Assembly (NCBI GenBank): GCA_964650485.1
Contig: CAZYTX010000015.1
Coordinates: forward strand, 7,511 to 71,510
Direction: 5' to 3'
Origin: CAZYTX01 sp964650485
Lineage (GTDB): Bacteria > RBG-13-61-14 > DATKZS01
DNA: 64,000 nt
Part shown: one piece after another, positions 1 through 8,513 of the stretch
Position numbering within the stretch: the first letter of the stretch is position 1
Layout of the letters: every line of letters starts with the position of its first letter
Program-made: the position numbers and the translations under genes
The notes under the pieces: generated by a model
What the model was told of the DNA's origin: nothing
The model's database searches: none
What the model saw: only the letters and a program-made list of their open reading frames with translations

Positions 1-1
1 C

Positions 2-757
2 GCGGAGAGCATCTCCGCTCTGTCCAGGCGCGCCCGCTACCTGGAGGACCTTTTCCTGGCCGATAAGAAGAAGGTGGAGTCCTATAAGACGCTGCTGGCC
101 GAGCTCTTTGAAACACAGGAGGAGCTCTCGGAGAAGCGGCGCGACCTCGATTCCCTGCACCGCGTCGAGCTCGAGCAGGAGAGGGCCCTTGCCAGGCAGA
201 AGAGCTCGTATGAAGGCATGCTGCGCAAGGTGAACCTTGAGCGGGAGGCGCACGAGCAGCTCCTTGCCGAGCTTAAAAGGAGCGCGGAGCGTCTTGAGTC
301 CCTTATCGAGGAGCTTGCAAAAGAGGGCTCCAGCGGTGGTGAGTTCGAGTCCAGGAAGGGCTCCCTGTGCTTTCCTGCCCCGGGCGAGGTGGTCTCCGAG
401 TTCGGCAAGAAGGTGCACCCGCGCTTTTTAACCGTGACCATGCAGAAGGGCATAGAGATCGGCGCCGGAGGAGGGGCGCCGGTGAGGGCGGTGTCATCTG
501 GCGTGGTCAGGTTCGCGGAGTGGTTCATGGGCTACGGCAACCTGGTGATCCTTGACCACGGCAACGGGTTCTACACCCTTTACGGGCACCTGGCGGAGTT
601 CAGGTCCGGGGTAGGAGGTCGTGTCGAGCGGGGCGAGGTTATCGGGCTGGTGGGTGACACGGGCTCGCTTTCCGGGCCTTCGTTGTACTTCGAGATCAGG
701 CGGCGGCTTACGCCCATGGACCCGGCTGAGTGGCTCGCGGACTGCGTGGAGGGATGA
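2..757 (+). CDS. EnvC-like murein hydrolase activator, 5'-truncated by window edge
   Basis: The reading frame is open to the left edge, so the true start lies outside the window and about 251 C-terminal residues are visible. A charged coiled coil is followed by a C-terminal M23/LytM domain, the layout of EnvC, which activates cell-wall amidases during division. The LytM domain looks catalytically dead. Where active M23 enzymes have the first zinc ligands (HxxxD, usually in HKGIDIA) this has QKGIEIG, and the final HxH before FEIR is replaced by LY in SLYFEIR. A GTG at 74 could start translation, but the coiled coil continues upstream of it, so the gene is longer. It ends convergently with the heptose kinase gene. 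Confidence 0.8.
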   Translation, partial: AESISALSRRARYLEDLFLADKKKVESYKTLLAELFETQEELSEKRRDLDSLHRVELEQERALARQKSSYEGMLRKVNLEREAHEQLLAELKRSAERLESLIEELAKEGSSGGEFESRKGSLCFPAPGEVVSEFGKKVHPRFLTVTMQKGIEIGAGGGAPVRAVSSGVVRFAEWFMGYGNLVILDHGNGFYTLYGHLAEFRSGVGGRVERGEVIGLVGDTGSLSGPSLYFEIRRRLTPMDPAEWLADCVEG

Positions 758-896
758 GCTACGGGCATTGACAGGGGATCTTTTGACCGAACGTCGCCAC
801 GGCGCAACGCTGAATAATGCCTGTTGCAAAACTTAACCCCTGGGCTAATGACCGTCGGCCCATCAGTCCTTATAAGCATCATGAAGTTTCTAAAGT

Positions 897-1910
897 TCAG
901 TTCCTGTTGCCTGTCTTTCTGGCGTTCATGGCCTGCTTGATCTCTTCCACCGTGGCGACCGAGGTCCCGATCTTTCCGACCACTATCCCCGCGGCCAGGT
1001 TGGCCGCCTTTGTGGCATCGAGCATGTCCATGCCCGCGACCAGGGCCACTGCCATGGCGCCCACCACCGTGTCGCCGGCGCCGGTGACGTCGTAGACCTC
1101 TCTGGCACGGGCGGGTATGTGCGCTGGCTTCTTTGTGTTCCGGAAGAGGCTCATCCCCTTCTCGCCCCTGGTTATGAGCAGTGCCTTGCATTGCAGTCGC
1201 TTTAGAAGCATCTCTCCGGCCCTTTCCAGGTCCTCATCAGTCTCGATCCCGGTCCCGGTCATGACCGATGCCTCCTGGCTGTTGGGCGTTATCAGGTCCA
1301 CGCCCCGGTACCAGTCGGCGTGTGCGGGCTTGGGGTCCACCACCAGGAGCTTGCCTTTTTCCCTGCACAGCCCTTTGAGCCTCTCCATCAGCTTCTCGCT
1401 CACCAGCCCCTTTTGGTAGTCGGACACCACCACCGCGTCCACCGAGCCTATGGAGTCTTTTATGGACCTCCACAGCTTGTTGAAGGTGGAGGGCTTTAGC
1501 TGTCTCGGGTCCTCGCGGTCAAAGCGCACCACCTGCTGCTGGTGGGCGATGATCCTGGTTTTGACCGCGGTGGGCCTCCTTGTGCTCCTGTGCACGCAAG
1601 CGCCCCTGGCGCCGATGCGCTCGAGCTCGCGCAACACGGCCTCACCCGCGGGGTCCGTGCCCACCACCCCGGCGAGCACGGCTTTTGCCCCGAGCGCGCG
1701 CACGTTGCCCACCACGTTGGCCGCGCCGCCCAGCAGGGCCGTCTCCCTGTGCACCTCGACCACGGGCACTGGGGCCTCGGGGGATATCCTCTTTACACGT
1801 CCCCATATGAAGATGTCGTGCATGATGTCGCCCACCACCATGACCCTGGCCTTTTTGAATCGGCCCAGTGAGTCCAGGAGGCCGGCTTTGGGTTTGGGGG
1901 TTCTTTTCAT
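897..1910 (-). CDS. rfaE1: D-glycero-beta-D-manno-heptose-7-phosphate kinase (RfaE1/HldE kinase domain, stand-alone)
   Basis: This 337-residue PfkB/ribokinase-family protein phosphorylates heptose-7-phosphate in ADP-heptose synthesis for the LPS inner core. It has GDIMHDIFIWGRV near the N-terminus, the SPEAPVPVV segment typical of RfaE1, a substrate-binding LLGGAANVVGN stretch, and the anion-hole/catalytic motif GAGDTVVGAM near residue 277. The nucleotidyltransferase domain that follows in fused HldE is absent, so that step must be encoded elsewhere. The ATG at 1910 is chosen because homology begins just after it; the open frame continues upstream but only antisense to neighbours. It starts 8 bases after the small upstream gene ends, so the two are probably cotranscribed. 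Confidence 0.9.
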   Translation of the reverse strand: MKRTPKPKAGLLDSLGRFKKARVMVVGDIMHDIFIWGRVKRISPEAPVPVVEVHRETALLGGAANVVGNVRALGAKAVLAGVVGTDPAGEAVLRELERIGARGACVHRSTRRPTAVKTRIIAHQQQVVRFDREDPRQLKPSTFNKLWRSIKDSIGSVDAVVVSDYQKGLVSEKLMERLKGLCREKGKLLVVDPKPAHADWYRGVDLITPNSQEASVMTGTGIETDEDLERAGEMLLKRLQCKALLITRGEKGMSLFRNTKKPAHIPARAREVYDVTGAGDTVVGAMAVALVAGMDMLDATKAANLAAGIVVGKIGTSVATVEEIKQAMNARKTGNRN

Positions 1911-1918
1911 GGGGCTGG

Positions 1919-2194
1919 TCAGGGCTCTTTTCGGGAGTGGTCTTCTATAACGTGCCTGGCCGCGGGTGAGAGGTAGAGGTTTTCCAGGTCCGCGTGCCTT
2001 AGCGCGCTGGCAAAGAGCTCGAGCCTCTCGGAGGTGGAAAGCTTTGGGTCCACGAATATCACGGGCGAGCCTTTTAGCAGGGCCCACCCGCTTCTGGCCT
2101 TTGCGTCCCTTTCTTGCAGGGCGGCTTCCCTCACGGTGAACCCCGCGGCCCGTGCCGCGTGCAAGAGCTCCTCAGCCAGTCTTTGTTTGTCCAT
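1919..2194 (-). CDS. Small conserved-looking protein of unknown function (91 aa)
   Basis: I do not recognise this protein. It is 91 residues, soluble and charged, with no signal peptide or membrane segment. The N-terminal half is probably a helix followed by a beta-rich middle (GSPVIFVDPKLS), and a helical C-terminal half contains LELFASALRHADLENLYLSP. Its reality is supported by context: its start overlaps the last 23 bases of the chemoreceptor gene and its stop lies 8 bases before the heptose kinase start. This indicates translational coupling within one minus-strand transcript. Confidence 0.65.
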   Translation of the reverse strand: MDKQRLAEELLHAARAAGFTVREAALQERDAKARSGWALLKGSPVIFVDPKLSTSERLELFASALRHADLENLYLSPAARHVIEDHSRKEP

Positions 2195-4829
2195 TGTTTT
2201 CCACGAAGAGCTGGAACCTTTTCACCTCGGCGTGGAGCGTCTCGCCTTCCCTTGTCAGGGCCTCGACCACCTCGGAGAGCTTCTTTGAACTTTCCGCGCT
2301 CTGCTGGCTGACCACGTTAATCCTGTCCATGAGCTTGAGCACCTGCGAGCTTCCCTGCTTCTGGTCCTGCTGGGCCTGGTTGATGCTGTATAGCATGTCG
2401 GTGATGTTCTCGATTGACTTGGTGATGAGCCTGGATCCCTGGAGCTGCTCCTCGGCGTTCCGTTTCACCTGCAGGGAGGCGCTCTTCATCTCCTCGGTGG
2501 ACCTGTAAATCTGTGCCCCCCCCTTGGACTGCTGCTGGGTGGCCACGGATATCTGGTTTATCATCTCCGCCATCTTCTCCATGGCCTGGCTCACCTGCCT
2601 GCTGGAGTCGGTCTGCTCCCTGGTGGTCCTGGCTATTCCCTGCACCCTCTCCATGGCCAGCTTGGTGCTCTCCATGATCTTTGCAAGCGACCCGCTGGCC
2701 TGCTCGGCCAGGTTGACCCCCTTCTCCACCGCCCTGGTGCCTTCCTCGATGGCGCCCACAGCCTGCTGCGACTCCTCCTGCACGCCCTTTATGAGACCGT
2801 GTATCTCCCGGGTGCTTCCCGAGGTCCTCTCGGCAAGCTGCTTAATCTCGTCCGCGACCACGGCGAAGCCGCGGCCGTGCTCGCCCGCCTGGGCCGCGAT
2901 GATGGCGGCGTTAAGAGCAAGCAGGTTGGTCTGGTTGGCCACGTCGTCTATCACCTGCACGATCTTGCCTATCTCGTCCGCCCTTGATCCCAGCCTCTCG
3001 ATCACGTCCTGGGCCGAGTGAACCACCTCGGATATCTCGTGCATCTCCTGCCTCACCTGGGAGACGTTGTCCACGCCGCTCTCCGCGTCCTTTATCACCG
3101 ACTCGCTCCACTCCGCGGTGTCCTTGGTGTTCTTCTCCACCTGCCTTATGGCCGCGTCCATCTGGGCCATGCTGGAGGCCGTGTCCTCGGATACGCTGGA
3201 GAGCGCGCTCACGTTCTCCGCCACCTGGTCAAGGGCAGCGGTCATCTCGTTTATGGAGCTGGAGACCTCGTTTATGGACTGGTTCAGGATGTCCACGCTC
3301 TCGTTTATCTTCTTGACCGCGGCGCTCATCTCGAACACGGACGAGGAGCTCTCCTCGGCCGAGGACGAGAGCACCTCCACGTTGTCCGCGATCCCCTGGA
3401 TGTTGGCGTCCATCTGGTTTATGGCCGTGGCCACGTCCTCCAGGGCCTGCACCTGCTGCTTGGCCCCGTCCCTCACCGACTCCGAGGCCTGCTGTATGGA
3501 CCCGGTGGCCTGGTCAAGGCTTTTTGCCGCCTCCCTTATCCTTCGGATGACCCCGCCCAGCCGGCCGCTCATGTCGCGGAGGCTGAGGGCAAGGTCGCCC
3601 ACCTCGTCGTTGGCGTGGAAGAACACGTCCATGTGTATCTGGCCCTCGCCCACCTCCTTGGTGAACTCGACCAGGCGGGAGATGGGGGAGGAGATGTCCG
3701 AGGCTATGGCCGCGCCCACCCCTATGCTGATAAGTGTTATCACCCCCATGAGCCCTATTGATATCCACTTGAAAGTGGAGAGCTGGCCCTTGTAGTTGCT
3801 CCAGGGGTAGCCGTACATGAGGAAGTACTCCCTGGCATGCTCGCCCTCGCCTGTCACCACACGCTTGAACACCGAGACCTCGGCCCCGAAGGGGTTGAAC
3901 TCCAGGGAGACGCCGTCAGTCGAGTCCTTGGCCTTGTCCCTGCTCACGTCTATCATCACCTCGGGATAAATGTCCAGGAAGGACTGTCGCCGCAGATGCT
4001 CCTTGTATCCCTCACCGGTGTCCTCCACCAGGTAAATGTTTCGAGTGTCATCCTGCATGGCCGCAAGCTCGCTCGTGACCTCCTGCATATAGCCCGGGTC
4101 ACGGTGCAGCCTGTCCCAGTCTATGCTCTCCGCCCGCTCCCTGACCTCGGAGAGGTGCTGCTTCCCTATCCACCTTTGCAGCGCGGCCGCGGCCTGCCTG
4201 TATCCGGCCAGCTCGGCGATGAACAGGCTCAGCACCACCAGGGGTATGAGGGTGATCAAGAGGAATGACCTCAAAGGCACCCGCATGACCGAGAGCTCCT
4301 GGTCGAGCACCTCGGGGCTCCTGTGTATGATAAGCCCCACCACCGGGTCAACGATGGAGCGCCACCTGTAGAACTGGAAGATGGTTATTATGAGGGCCGC
4401 GGCCACCACTCCGACCCAGATGGTGCCTCCATCTATGAAGCGCAGCTTGCCGTCGGTGGCCACCAGGGCGCCCAGCACCGCGCCCAGGCCACCTGCCGCC
4501 CACGCGGCCAGCCCGAAAAGCGGCATCTTCACCGGGAAGTCCATCACCGCCTTGAGGGCCTGCTGGGCCGAGACCTCGCCCTGGGGCCCGGGCTCATGGT
4601 CGAGGAAGGCCTGCGCCACCCTCCAGCGCCTGTTCATGAGCATCACGTGGATGGCTATCATGCTGGCCGTGGGCACAAAGGCCCCGGCCAGCGCGTACCC
4701 TATGATGCCCAGTGTCACCGTGGGTATGAGTATGAGTATGTAGAGAATGAGCAGGATGATGCCCATGGTGGTGAGTATGGCAATCCAGCGGTCTATCTGC
4801 TTCTTGGCATTATCAACTACGTCGGCCAT
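2172..4829 (-). CDS. Methyl-accepting chemotaxis protein with multi-pass membrane sensor region
   Basis: This 885-residue chemoreceptor should signal to CheA/CheW and be tuned by methylation. The first 215 residues or so contain about five hydrophobic segments, including a long first one (LLILYILILIPTVTLGIIGY). A soluble, probably periplasmic, region follows, then a last membrane helix (ISIGLMGVITLISIGVGAAI), a HAMP domain around 365-425 and the long helical signalling domain. The conserved hairpin tip is present as VVADEIKQLAERTS near residue 660. The repeated membrane segments before the sensor differ from the usual two-helix layout. No other chemotaxis gene is nearby. It lies 12 bases after a zinc-ribbon gene and overlaps the next small gene. 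Confidence 0.9.
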   Translation of the reverse strand: MADVVDNAKKQIDRWIAILTTMGIILLILYILILIPTVTLGIIGYALAGAFVPTASMIAIHVMLMNRRWRVAQAFLDHEPGPQGEVSAQQALKAVMDFPVKMPLFGLAAWAAGGLGAVLGALVATDGKLRFIDGGTIWVGVVAAALIITIFQFYRWRSIVDPVVGLIIHRSPEVLDQELSVMRVPLRSFLLITLIPLVVLSLFIAELAGYRQAAAALQRWIGKQHLSEVRERAESIDWDRLHRDPGYMQEVTSELAAMQDDTRNIYLVEDTGEGYKEHLRRQSFLDIYPEVMIDVSRDKAKDSTDGVSLEFNPFGAEVSVFKRVVTGEGEHAREYFLMYGYPWSNYKGQLSTFKWISIGLMGVITLISIGVGAAIASDISSPISRLVEFTKEVGEGQIHMDVFFHANDEVGDLALSLRDMSGRLGGVIRRIREAAKSLDQATGSIQQASESVRDGAKQQVQALEDVATAINQMDANIQGIADNVEVLSSSAEESSSSVFEMSAAVKKINESVDILNQSINEVSSSINEMTAALDQVAENVSALSSVSEDTASSMAQMDAAIRQVEKNTKDTAEWSESVIKDAESGVDNVSQVRQEMHEISEVVHSAQDVIERLGSRADEIGKIVQVIDDVANQTNLLALNAAIIAAQAGEHGRGFAVVADEIKQLAERTSGSTREIHGLIKGVQEESQQAVGAIEEGTRAVEKGVNLAEQASGSLAKIMESTKLAMERVQGIARTTREQTDSSRQVSQAMEKMAEMINQISVATQQQSKGGAQIYRSTEEMKSASLQVKRNAEEQLQGSRLITKSIENITDMLYSINQAQQDQKQGSSQVLKLMDRINVVSQQSAESSKKLSEVVEALTREGETLHAEVKRFQLFVENNGQTKTG

Positions 4830-4841
4830 TTTCCCGGTCCT

Positions 4842-5144
4842 TTAATGAACGTGCCCTGTTTCAGGGACCCCGTCCTTTTTATCTAGTCCGAAGGGAGCAT
4901 TAATCCACTGGTCGCGGCACGGTTTGCAAAGGAAGAAGGAGACCTTCTGAAAGACCTCGTCCGAGAGCTCCTGCTCGCTCTTTCGCTCAACCTGTTTCCA
5001 CATTTGCGACATCTCTTTGGGCGAGTCGGGCGGCACAAGCGCCCCGTCGAAGTCCGCCACCGCGCTTATGGTCACCGCGTAGCTGGTCTCGCCGCTGTCC
5101 AAGAGCATGCCGCAGCGGGCGCAATTCTTATTCGCATTCCCCAT
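4842..5144 (-). CDS. Zinc-ribbon-like small protein of unknown function
   Basis: This 100-residue protein has two cysteine pairs, CARC near the N-terminus and CKPC about residue 76, spaced as in a treble-clef or zinc-ribbon fold, and a His-containing C-terminus (GHVH). The region between is polar and probably helical. No catalytic family is recognisable, and a metal-binding adaptor is only an inference. It is the first gene of a minus-strand series, lies 12 bases upstream of the chemoreceptor start, and has a plausible promoter behind it. Confidence 0.65.
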   Translation of the reverse strand: MGNANKNCARCGMLLDSGETSYAVTISAVADFDGALVPPDSPKEMSQMWKQVERKSEQELSDEVFQKVSFFLCKPCRDQWINAPFGLDKKDGVPETGHVH

Positions 5145-5207
5145 TTCATCTCCGCGCTTTACAACTCAGCTTTACACGAGGCTAATAATGTCCTGCCGGC
5201 TAACTAT

Positions 5208-5236
5208 ACTATAATCCAGCGCTAACAAAAAAACAA
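5208..5236 (-). promoter_or_regulatory. Predicted sigma70 promoter for the zinc-ribbon/chemoreceptor transcript
   Basis: On the minus strand TTGTTT (5236-5231) and TATAGT (5213-5208) are separated by 17 bases, about 65 bases upstream of the zinc-ribbon start codon. This is a sequence match only. It lies back to back with the plus-strand promoter at 5249-5276. Confidence 0.4.
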
Positions 5237-5248
5237 GAAAGCTTTATT

Positions 5249-5276
5249 TTGGACAGCAGTGGTCCGGGCTTATAAT
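5249..5276 (+). promoter_or_regulatory. Predicted sigma70 promoter of the AEC transporter gene
   Basis: TTGGAC and a perfect TATAAT are separated by 16 bases; the -10 box ends 28 bases before the ATG at 5305. A GAGGG sequence before the start codon could be the ribosome binding site. Confidence 0.55.
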
Positions 5277-5304
5277 GAAGAGCTTTGCATCCGAGGGCTG
5301 ATCC

Positions 5305-6237
5305 ATGCATCCGGTAATCGAGATCATAGATATAGTCTCGCCTGTTTTCCTGCTTATCGGGGTGGGCTACGCCCTTGGCTCCAGGGGGTTTATGGGGCCG
5401 GAGGCGGTCTCGGTTCTTTCCAGGCTGGTGTTTTACGTTGCCGCGCCCCCGCTGCTTTTCAGGAGCGCGGCAGGGGCGGACCTGTCCCGGGCACTTGACA
5501 TGGGCTCCATCGCCTGGATAGCGCTGGTGACCGTGCTCACAGCCTCCGCCACATACGCGCTCGCGGCATGGACCAGGCCCGAGCGCCGGGGTGTGATCGC
5601 CCAGGGTGTCTTCCGCACCAACATGGTGTTCGTGGGGCTTCCGGTGATCATGAACGCCTTTGGCGAGGAGGTTCTGGGCCCGGCCGCGGTGCTCATAGGC
5701 TTCATGGTGCCGGTGTACAACCTCCTTGCCGTGCTGGTGCTCTCCCTGCCGCATAAGAGCGCGCAAGGCCCCGGGTCCCTGCTTTGGAAGACTGCGCGCG
5801 AGGTGGTGTTGAACCCTCTCATCCTGGGCAGCGCCGGGGGCATGGTCTTCTCCGCGCTGGGCCTTGCCCTGCCCGTGTTCGCGGACCGCACCTTCGATCT
5901 CTTGGGAAGGATAGCCATGCCGCTCGCGCTCCTGGTGGTGGGCGCCGGGCTTGACGTTCAGAGGCTGCGCACCGAGCTGAGAGCGGCCTCCCTCATCTCT
6001 TTTATCAAGCTGATAATATACCCCGCGCTTATCTATGCGGGGCTCAGGATGGCCGGGGTCTCCGGGGTGTCGCTGCAGTTCCCGGTGCTGCTCATGGCCG
6101 CGCCCACCGCGGTGGCCAGCCACATCATGGCCCGGGAGATGGGAGGCGATTCTCAGCTTTCCTCCGCGGTCGTTATCGGCGCCACCCTGAGTTCACTTTT
6201 CACCATTACCCTGTGGCTGGTGTTCTTCAGGCTCTGA
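5305..6237 (+). CDS. AEC family (auxin efflux carrier-like) permease
   Basis: This 310-residue inner-membrane protein has about ten hydrophobic segments in two halves, beginning IVSPVFLLIGVGYALGSRG, the usual opening of AEC/malonate-type transporters. The conserved mid-protein signature RTNMVFVGLPV and the late segment VASHIMAREMGGD are typical of the family. Bacterial members export or import small organic acids; the substrate here cannot be predicted. It has its own promoter and is followed by the radical SAM gene, whose start lies 47 bases beyond the stop. Whether they share a transcript is not clear. Confidence 0.88.
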   Translation: MHPVIEIIDIVSPVFLLIGVGYALGSRGFMGPEAVSVLSRLVFYVAAPPLLFRSAAGADLSRALDMGSIAWIALVTVLTASATYALAAWTRPERRGVIAQGVFRTNMVFVGLPVIMNAFGEEVLGPAAVLIGFMVPVYNLLAVLVLSLPHKSAQGPGSLLWKTAREVVLNPLILGSAGGMVFSALGLALPVFADRTFDLLGRIAMPLALLVVGAGLDVQRLRTELRAASLISFIKLIIYPALIYAGLRMAGVSGVSLQFPVLLMAAPTAVASHIMAREMGGDSQLSSAVVIGATLSSLFTITLWLVFFRL

Positions 6238-6284
6238 CCGCGAAAAGTTTTGCAGGCCGCCCGGGGTCTGCTAATCTAGAATGC

Positions 6285-7493
6285 ATGAAGCCTTTCCAGG
6301 TGCTGGTAAAGCCCGCAGCGGGCGATTGCAACCTTGCATGCGAGTACTGCTTTTACCGGAGCACCACGCCCGAGCTCTACCCCGATCAGAAAAAACACCG
6401 CATGAGCCGCGAGGTCATGGAACTGCTGGTGAAAGACCTCCTCTCCTACCGCTTTGCCGAGACCATCTTTTCATGGCAGGGAGGCGAGCCCACCCTCATG
6501 GGACTCGATTTTTTCGAGGACGTGATCCGCGCGCAGATGGACAATGGAAAGGGCGGCCAGGTGGTGGGCAACGCGCTCCAGACCAACGGCATCCTCATAA
6601 ACGACGACTGGGCCAGGTTCCTTTCCCGCTACAAGGTGGTGGTGGGACTTTCCCTGGACGGACCACGGGATGTTCACGACCGCTTTCGGAAGAGCGCGGG
6701 AGGAGGGCCTACCTTTGACCGGGTGATGGAGGCCGCGGAGGTGATGAAAAGGCGGGGCGTGGCCTTTAATATCCTCTGCGTGGTGAACCGGTATAACCAG
6801 GACCTGGGCCGCGAGGTTTTCCGGTTTTTCAAGGCCCAGGGTTTCGATTACATCCAGTTCATACCCTGCCTGGAGACGCACCCCGAGAGCTGCGAGGTCA
6901 TGCCCTTCTCGGCCACGCCCGACGGGCTGGCCCGCTTCTTTTGCCGGGTGTTCGAGGAGTACGCCGCGGAGGGTTTCCCCCGGGTGTCGGAGCGCAACTT
7001 CGACGCGCTCCTCAGCATGCACGTTACAGGCAGCCCGGGTCTTTGCACCTTCGAGGACAAGTGCGGCTCCTACCTGGTGGTCGAGTACAACGGGGACATA
7101 TACCCTTGCGACTTCTTCGTGGAGGAGAAGTGGCGGCTGGGGAACCTGGGCGACAAGCGGCTGGGCGAGTTCTTCGAGCACCCCCTGATGCACAAGTTCG
7201 CCGCGGCCAAGCAGAAGGTCCCGGCCGAGTGCAGGCGGTGCAGGTGGTACGCCTGGTGCTTCGGCGGTTGTCTCAAGGACAGGCTCCCGCACCGGGCGGA
7301 TGGCCCGGGCAAGAGCCGGTTCTGCGAGTCCTACCTTGCCATGTTCGAATGCTCGCAAGAGAAGATGGAGAAGTGGGCGGAGATGGTGAGGCAAAGGGAC
7401 GGTCAGGCGGAGCAGGAGGGGAAAAGGCCCGGCAGGAACGCCCCCTGCCCCTGCGGCTCCGGGAAGAAGTACAAGAAGTGCTGCGGCGCGTGA
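6285..7493 (+). CDS. Anaerobic sulfatase-maturase-like radical SAM/SPASM protein with C-terminal SEC-C zinc motif
   Basis: This 402-residue protein has the radical SAM cysteines at C15, C19 and C22 in DCNLACEYCFYR, as in anSME enzymes that convert an active-site Cys or Ser of sulfatases to formylglycine. The SWQGGEPTLMG motif and a SPASM auxiliary-cluster region with CGSYLVV, YPCDFFVEE and CRRCRWYAWCFGGC support the subfamily. The last 20 residues contain CPCGSGKKYKKCC, a SEC-C motif almost identical to the tail of SecA in this window. The ATG at 6285 is chosen because the conserved MKPFQVLVKPAAGDCN begins there. No sulfatase gene lies in the window, so the partner is unknown. Confidence 0.88.
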   Translation: MKPFQVLVKPAAGDCNLACEYCFYRSTTPELYPDQKKHRMSREVMELLVKDLLSYRFAETIFSWQGGEPTLMGLDFFEDVIRAQMDNGKGGQVVGNALQTNGILINDDWARFLSRYKVVVGLSLDGPRDVHDRFRKSAGGGPTFDRVMEAAEVMKRRGVAFNILCVVNRYNQDLGREVFRFFKAQGFDYIQFIPCLETHPESCEVMPFSATPDGLARFFCRVFEEYAAEGFPRVSERNFDALLSMHVTGSPGLCTFEDKCGSYLVVEYNGDIYPCDFFVEEKWRLGNLGDKRLGEFFEHPLMHKFAAAKQKVPAECRRCRWYAWCFGGCLKDRLPHRADGPGKSRFCESYLAMFECSQEKMEKWAEMVRQRDGQAEQEGKRPGRNAPCPCGSGKKYKKCCGA

Positions 7494-7502
7494 GCTTCCA
7501 CA

Positions 7503-8513
7503 CTATGGTTCTACGTATACCCGCTGGCGCCTGGACGGAGGGCTCTGGTTGGGCGCCGCCGCGTTGTCCACCGCGGTGATCGCGTACTCGTACTCCGCGC
7601 CGGCCCTGGCGGTCCGGTCGAGGTAACCGGTCTCTTTCAGGGGGTCGAGGAATAGCTGCTTGAAGTCGGTCTTTCCCGGCCTCCTCCTCCATACCAGGTA
7701 CCCGTCGAGGTCCGGCTCCTGGTTCATAAGCCAGGAAAGCTGAACACCCTCGCCGGTCCAGGCGGCGCTCACCCCCTTGGGCGCCGCGGGCGGGACCTTG
7801 TCCACCGGGACCACGCTGACCCGGGCCGGCGGCCCCTCCACACTCGGGTACCCGGGCGGCTGGATCATTGCCCTTATCTCGTAGAAGTATTGGGCCCCGT
7901 TCTCGACGGGGCCGTCGGAGAAGCGGGTCGCGGCGATGGGCTCCGGGTTCACTGGATGGAAGGACTCGAGTGCCGGGCTCCCGGTCCGGTACAGGTTATA
8001 TAAGAGGCCGGGTGGTGCGCCTTCCGGGGGCCGCCATGTTACGTCCGCGTGACCGTCGCCCGGCTCGGCCGCGGGGTTCTTTGGCGCACCCGGCGGCTGC
8101 GGGTTCATGGCCTTCACCGGCCCCGCGGCCTCGCCGCTCTCCTGCTCCGCTGATACGCCCCGGACCTTGTAAAGAGCGGCCCGGCCGTGCTCCAGGGAGC
8201 AGTCGGAAAAGCGGGTCTTGTCCGTGCTTTCAATGACCATATACGAAGGCGATCCCCTGTGGCCGGGCTCCTCGGCGCGCAGCACCTGGTAGCTTGTCGC
8301 GGCCACCTTTTGCGGGGGCTTTTCCTCCGGCGCTGTCCAGGACAGCTCTACGCAACCCTCGCGCACCAGCGCGGCAAGGTCCCCGGGCCTGGCCGGCGCC
8401 GGGACCAGCGGCGGCTCCGGCAAGGCCTTCACCCCGCAGTAGCAGAGCAGGAGACCGGCCGCGCACAAAGGCGTGTATATTATAGGGTATTGGAGGCGCT
8501 TGCCTGAGATCAT
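7503..8513 (-). CDS. Exported protein with about three fibronectin type III domains
   Basis: This 336-residue protein has a hydrophobic N-terminal export segment (IIYTPLCAAGLLLCYCG). The cysteines invite a lipoprotein call, but the lipobox is not canonical. The rest is about three FnIII-like repeats, seen as recurring VELSWTAPEE, ADVTWRPPEG and VQLSWLMNQE strands followed by YQVLRAEE, YNLYRTGS and YLVWRRRPG. Such modules usually act in surface adhesion or carbohydrate contact; a specific ligand is not evident. Its ATG overlaps the hisA stop by four bases, so it is coupled to hisA. The biological link is unclear. Confidence 0.75.
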   Translation of the reverse strand: MISGKRLQYPIIYTPLCAAGLLLCYCGVKALPEPPLVPAPARPGDLAALVREGCVELSWTAPEEKPPQKVAATSYQVLRAEEPGHRGSPSYMVIESTDKTRFSDCSLEHGRAALYKVRGVSAEQESGEAAGPVKAMNPQPPGAPKNPAAEPGDGHADVTWRPPEGAPPGLLYNLYRTGSPALESFHPVNPEPIAATRFSDGPVENGAQYFYEIRAMIQPPGYPSVEGPPARVSVVPVDKVPPAAPKGVSAAWTGEGVQLSWLMNQEPDLDGYLVWRRRPGKTDFKQLFLDPLKETGYLDRTARAGAEYEYAITAVDNAAAPNQSPPSRRQRVYVEP

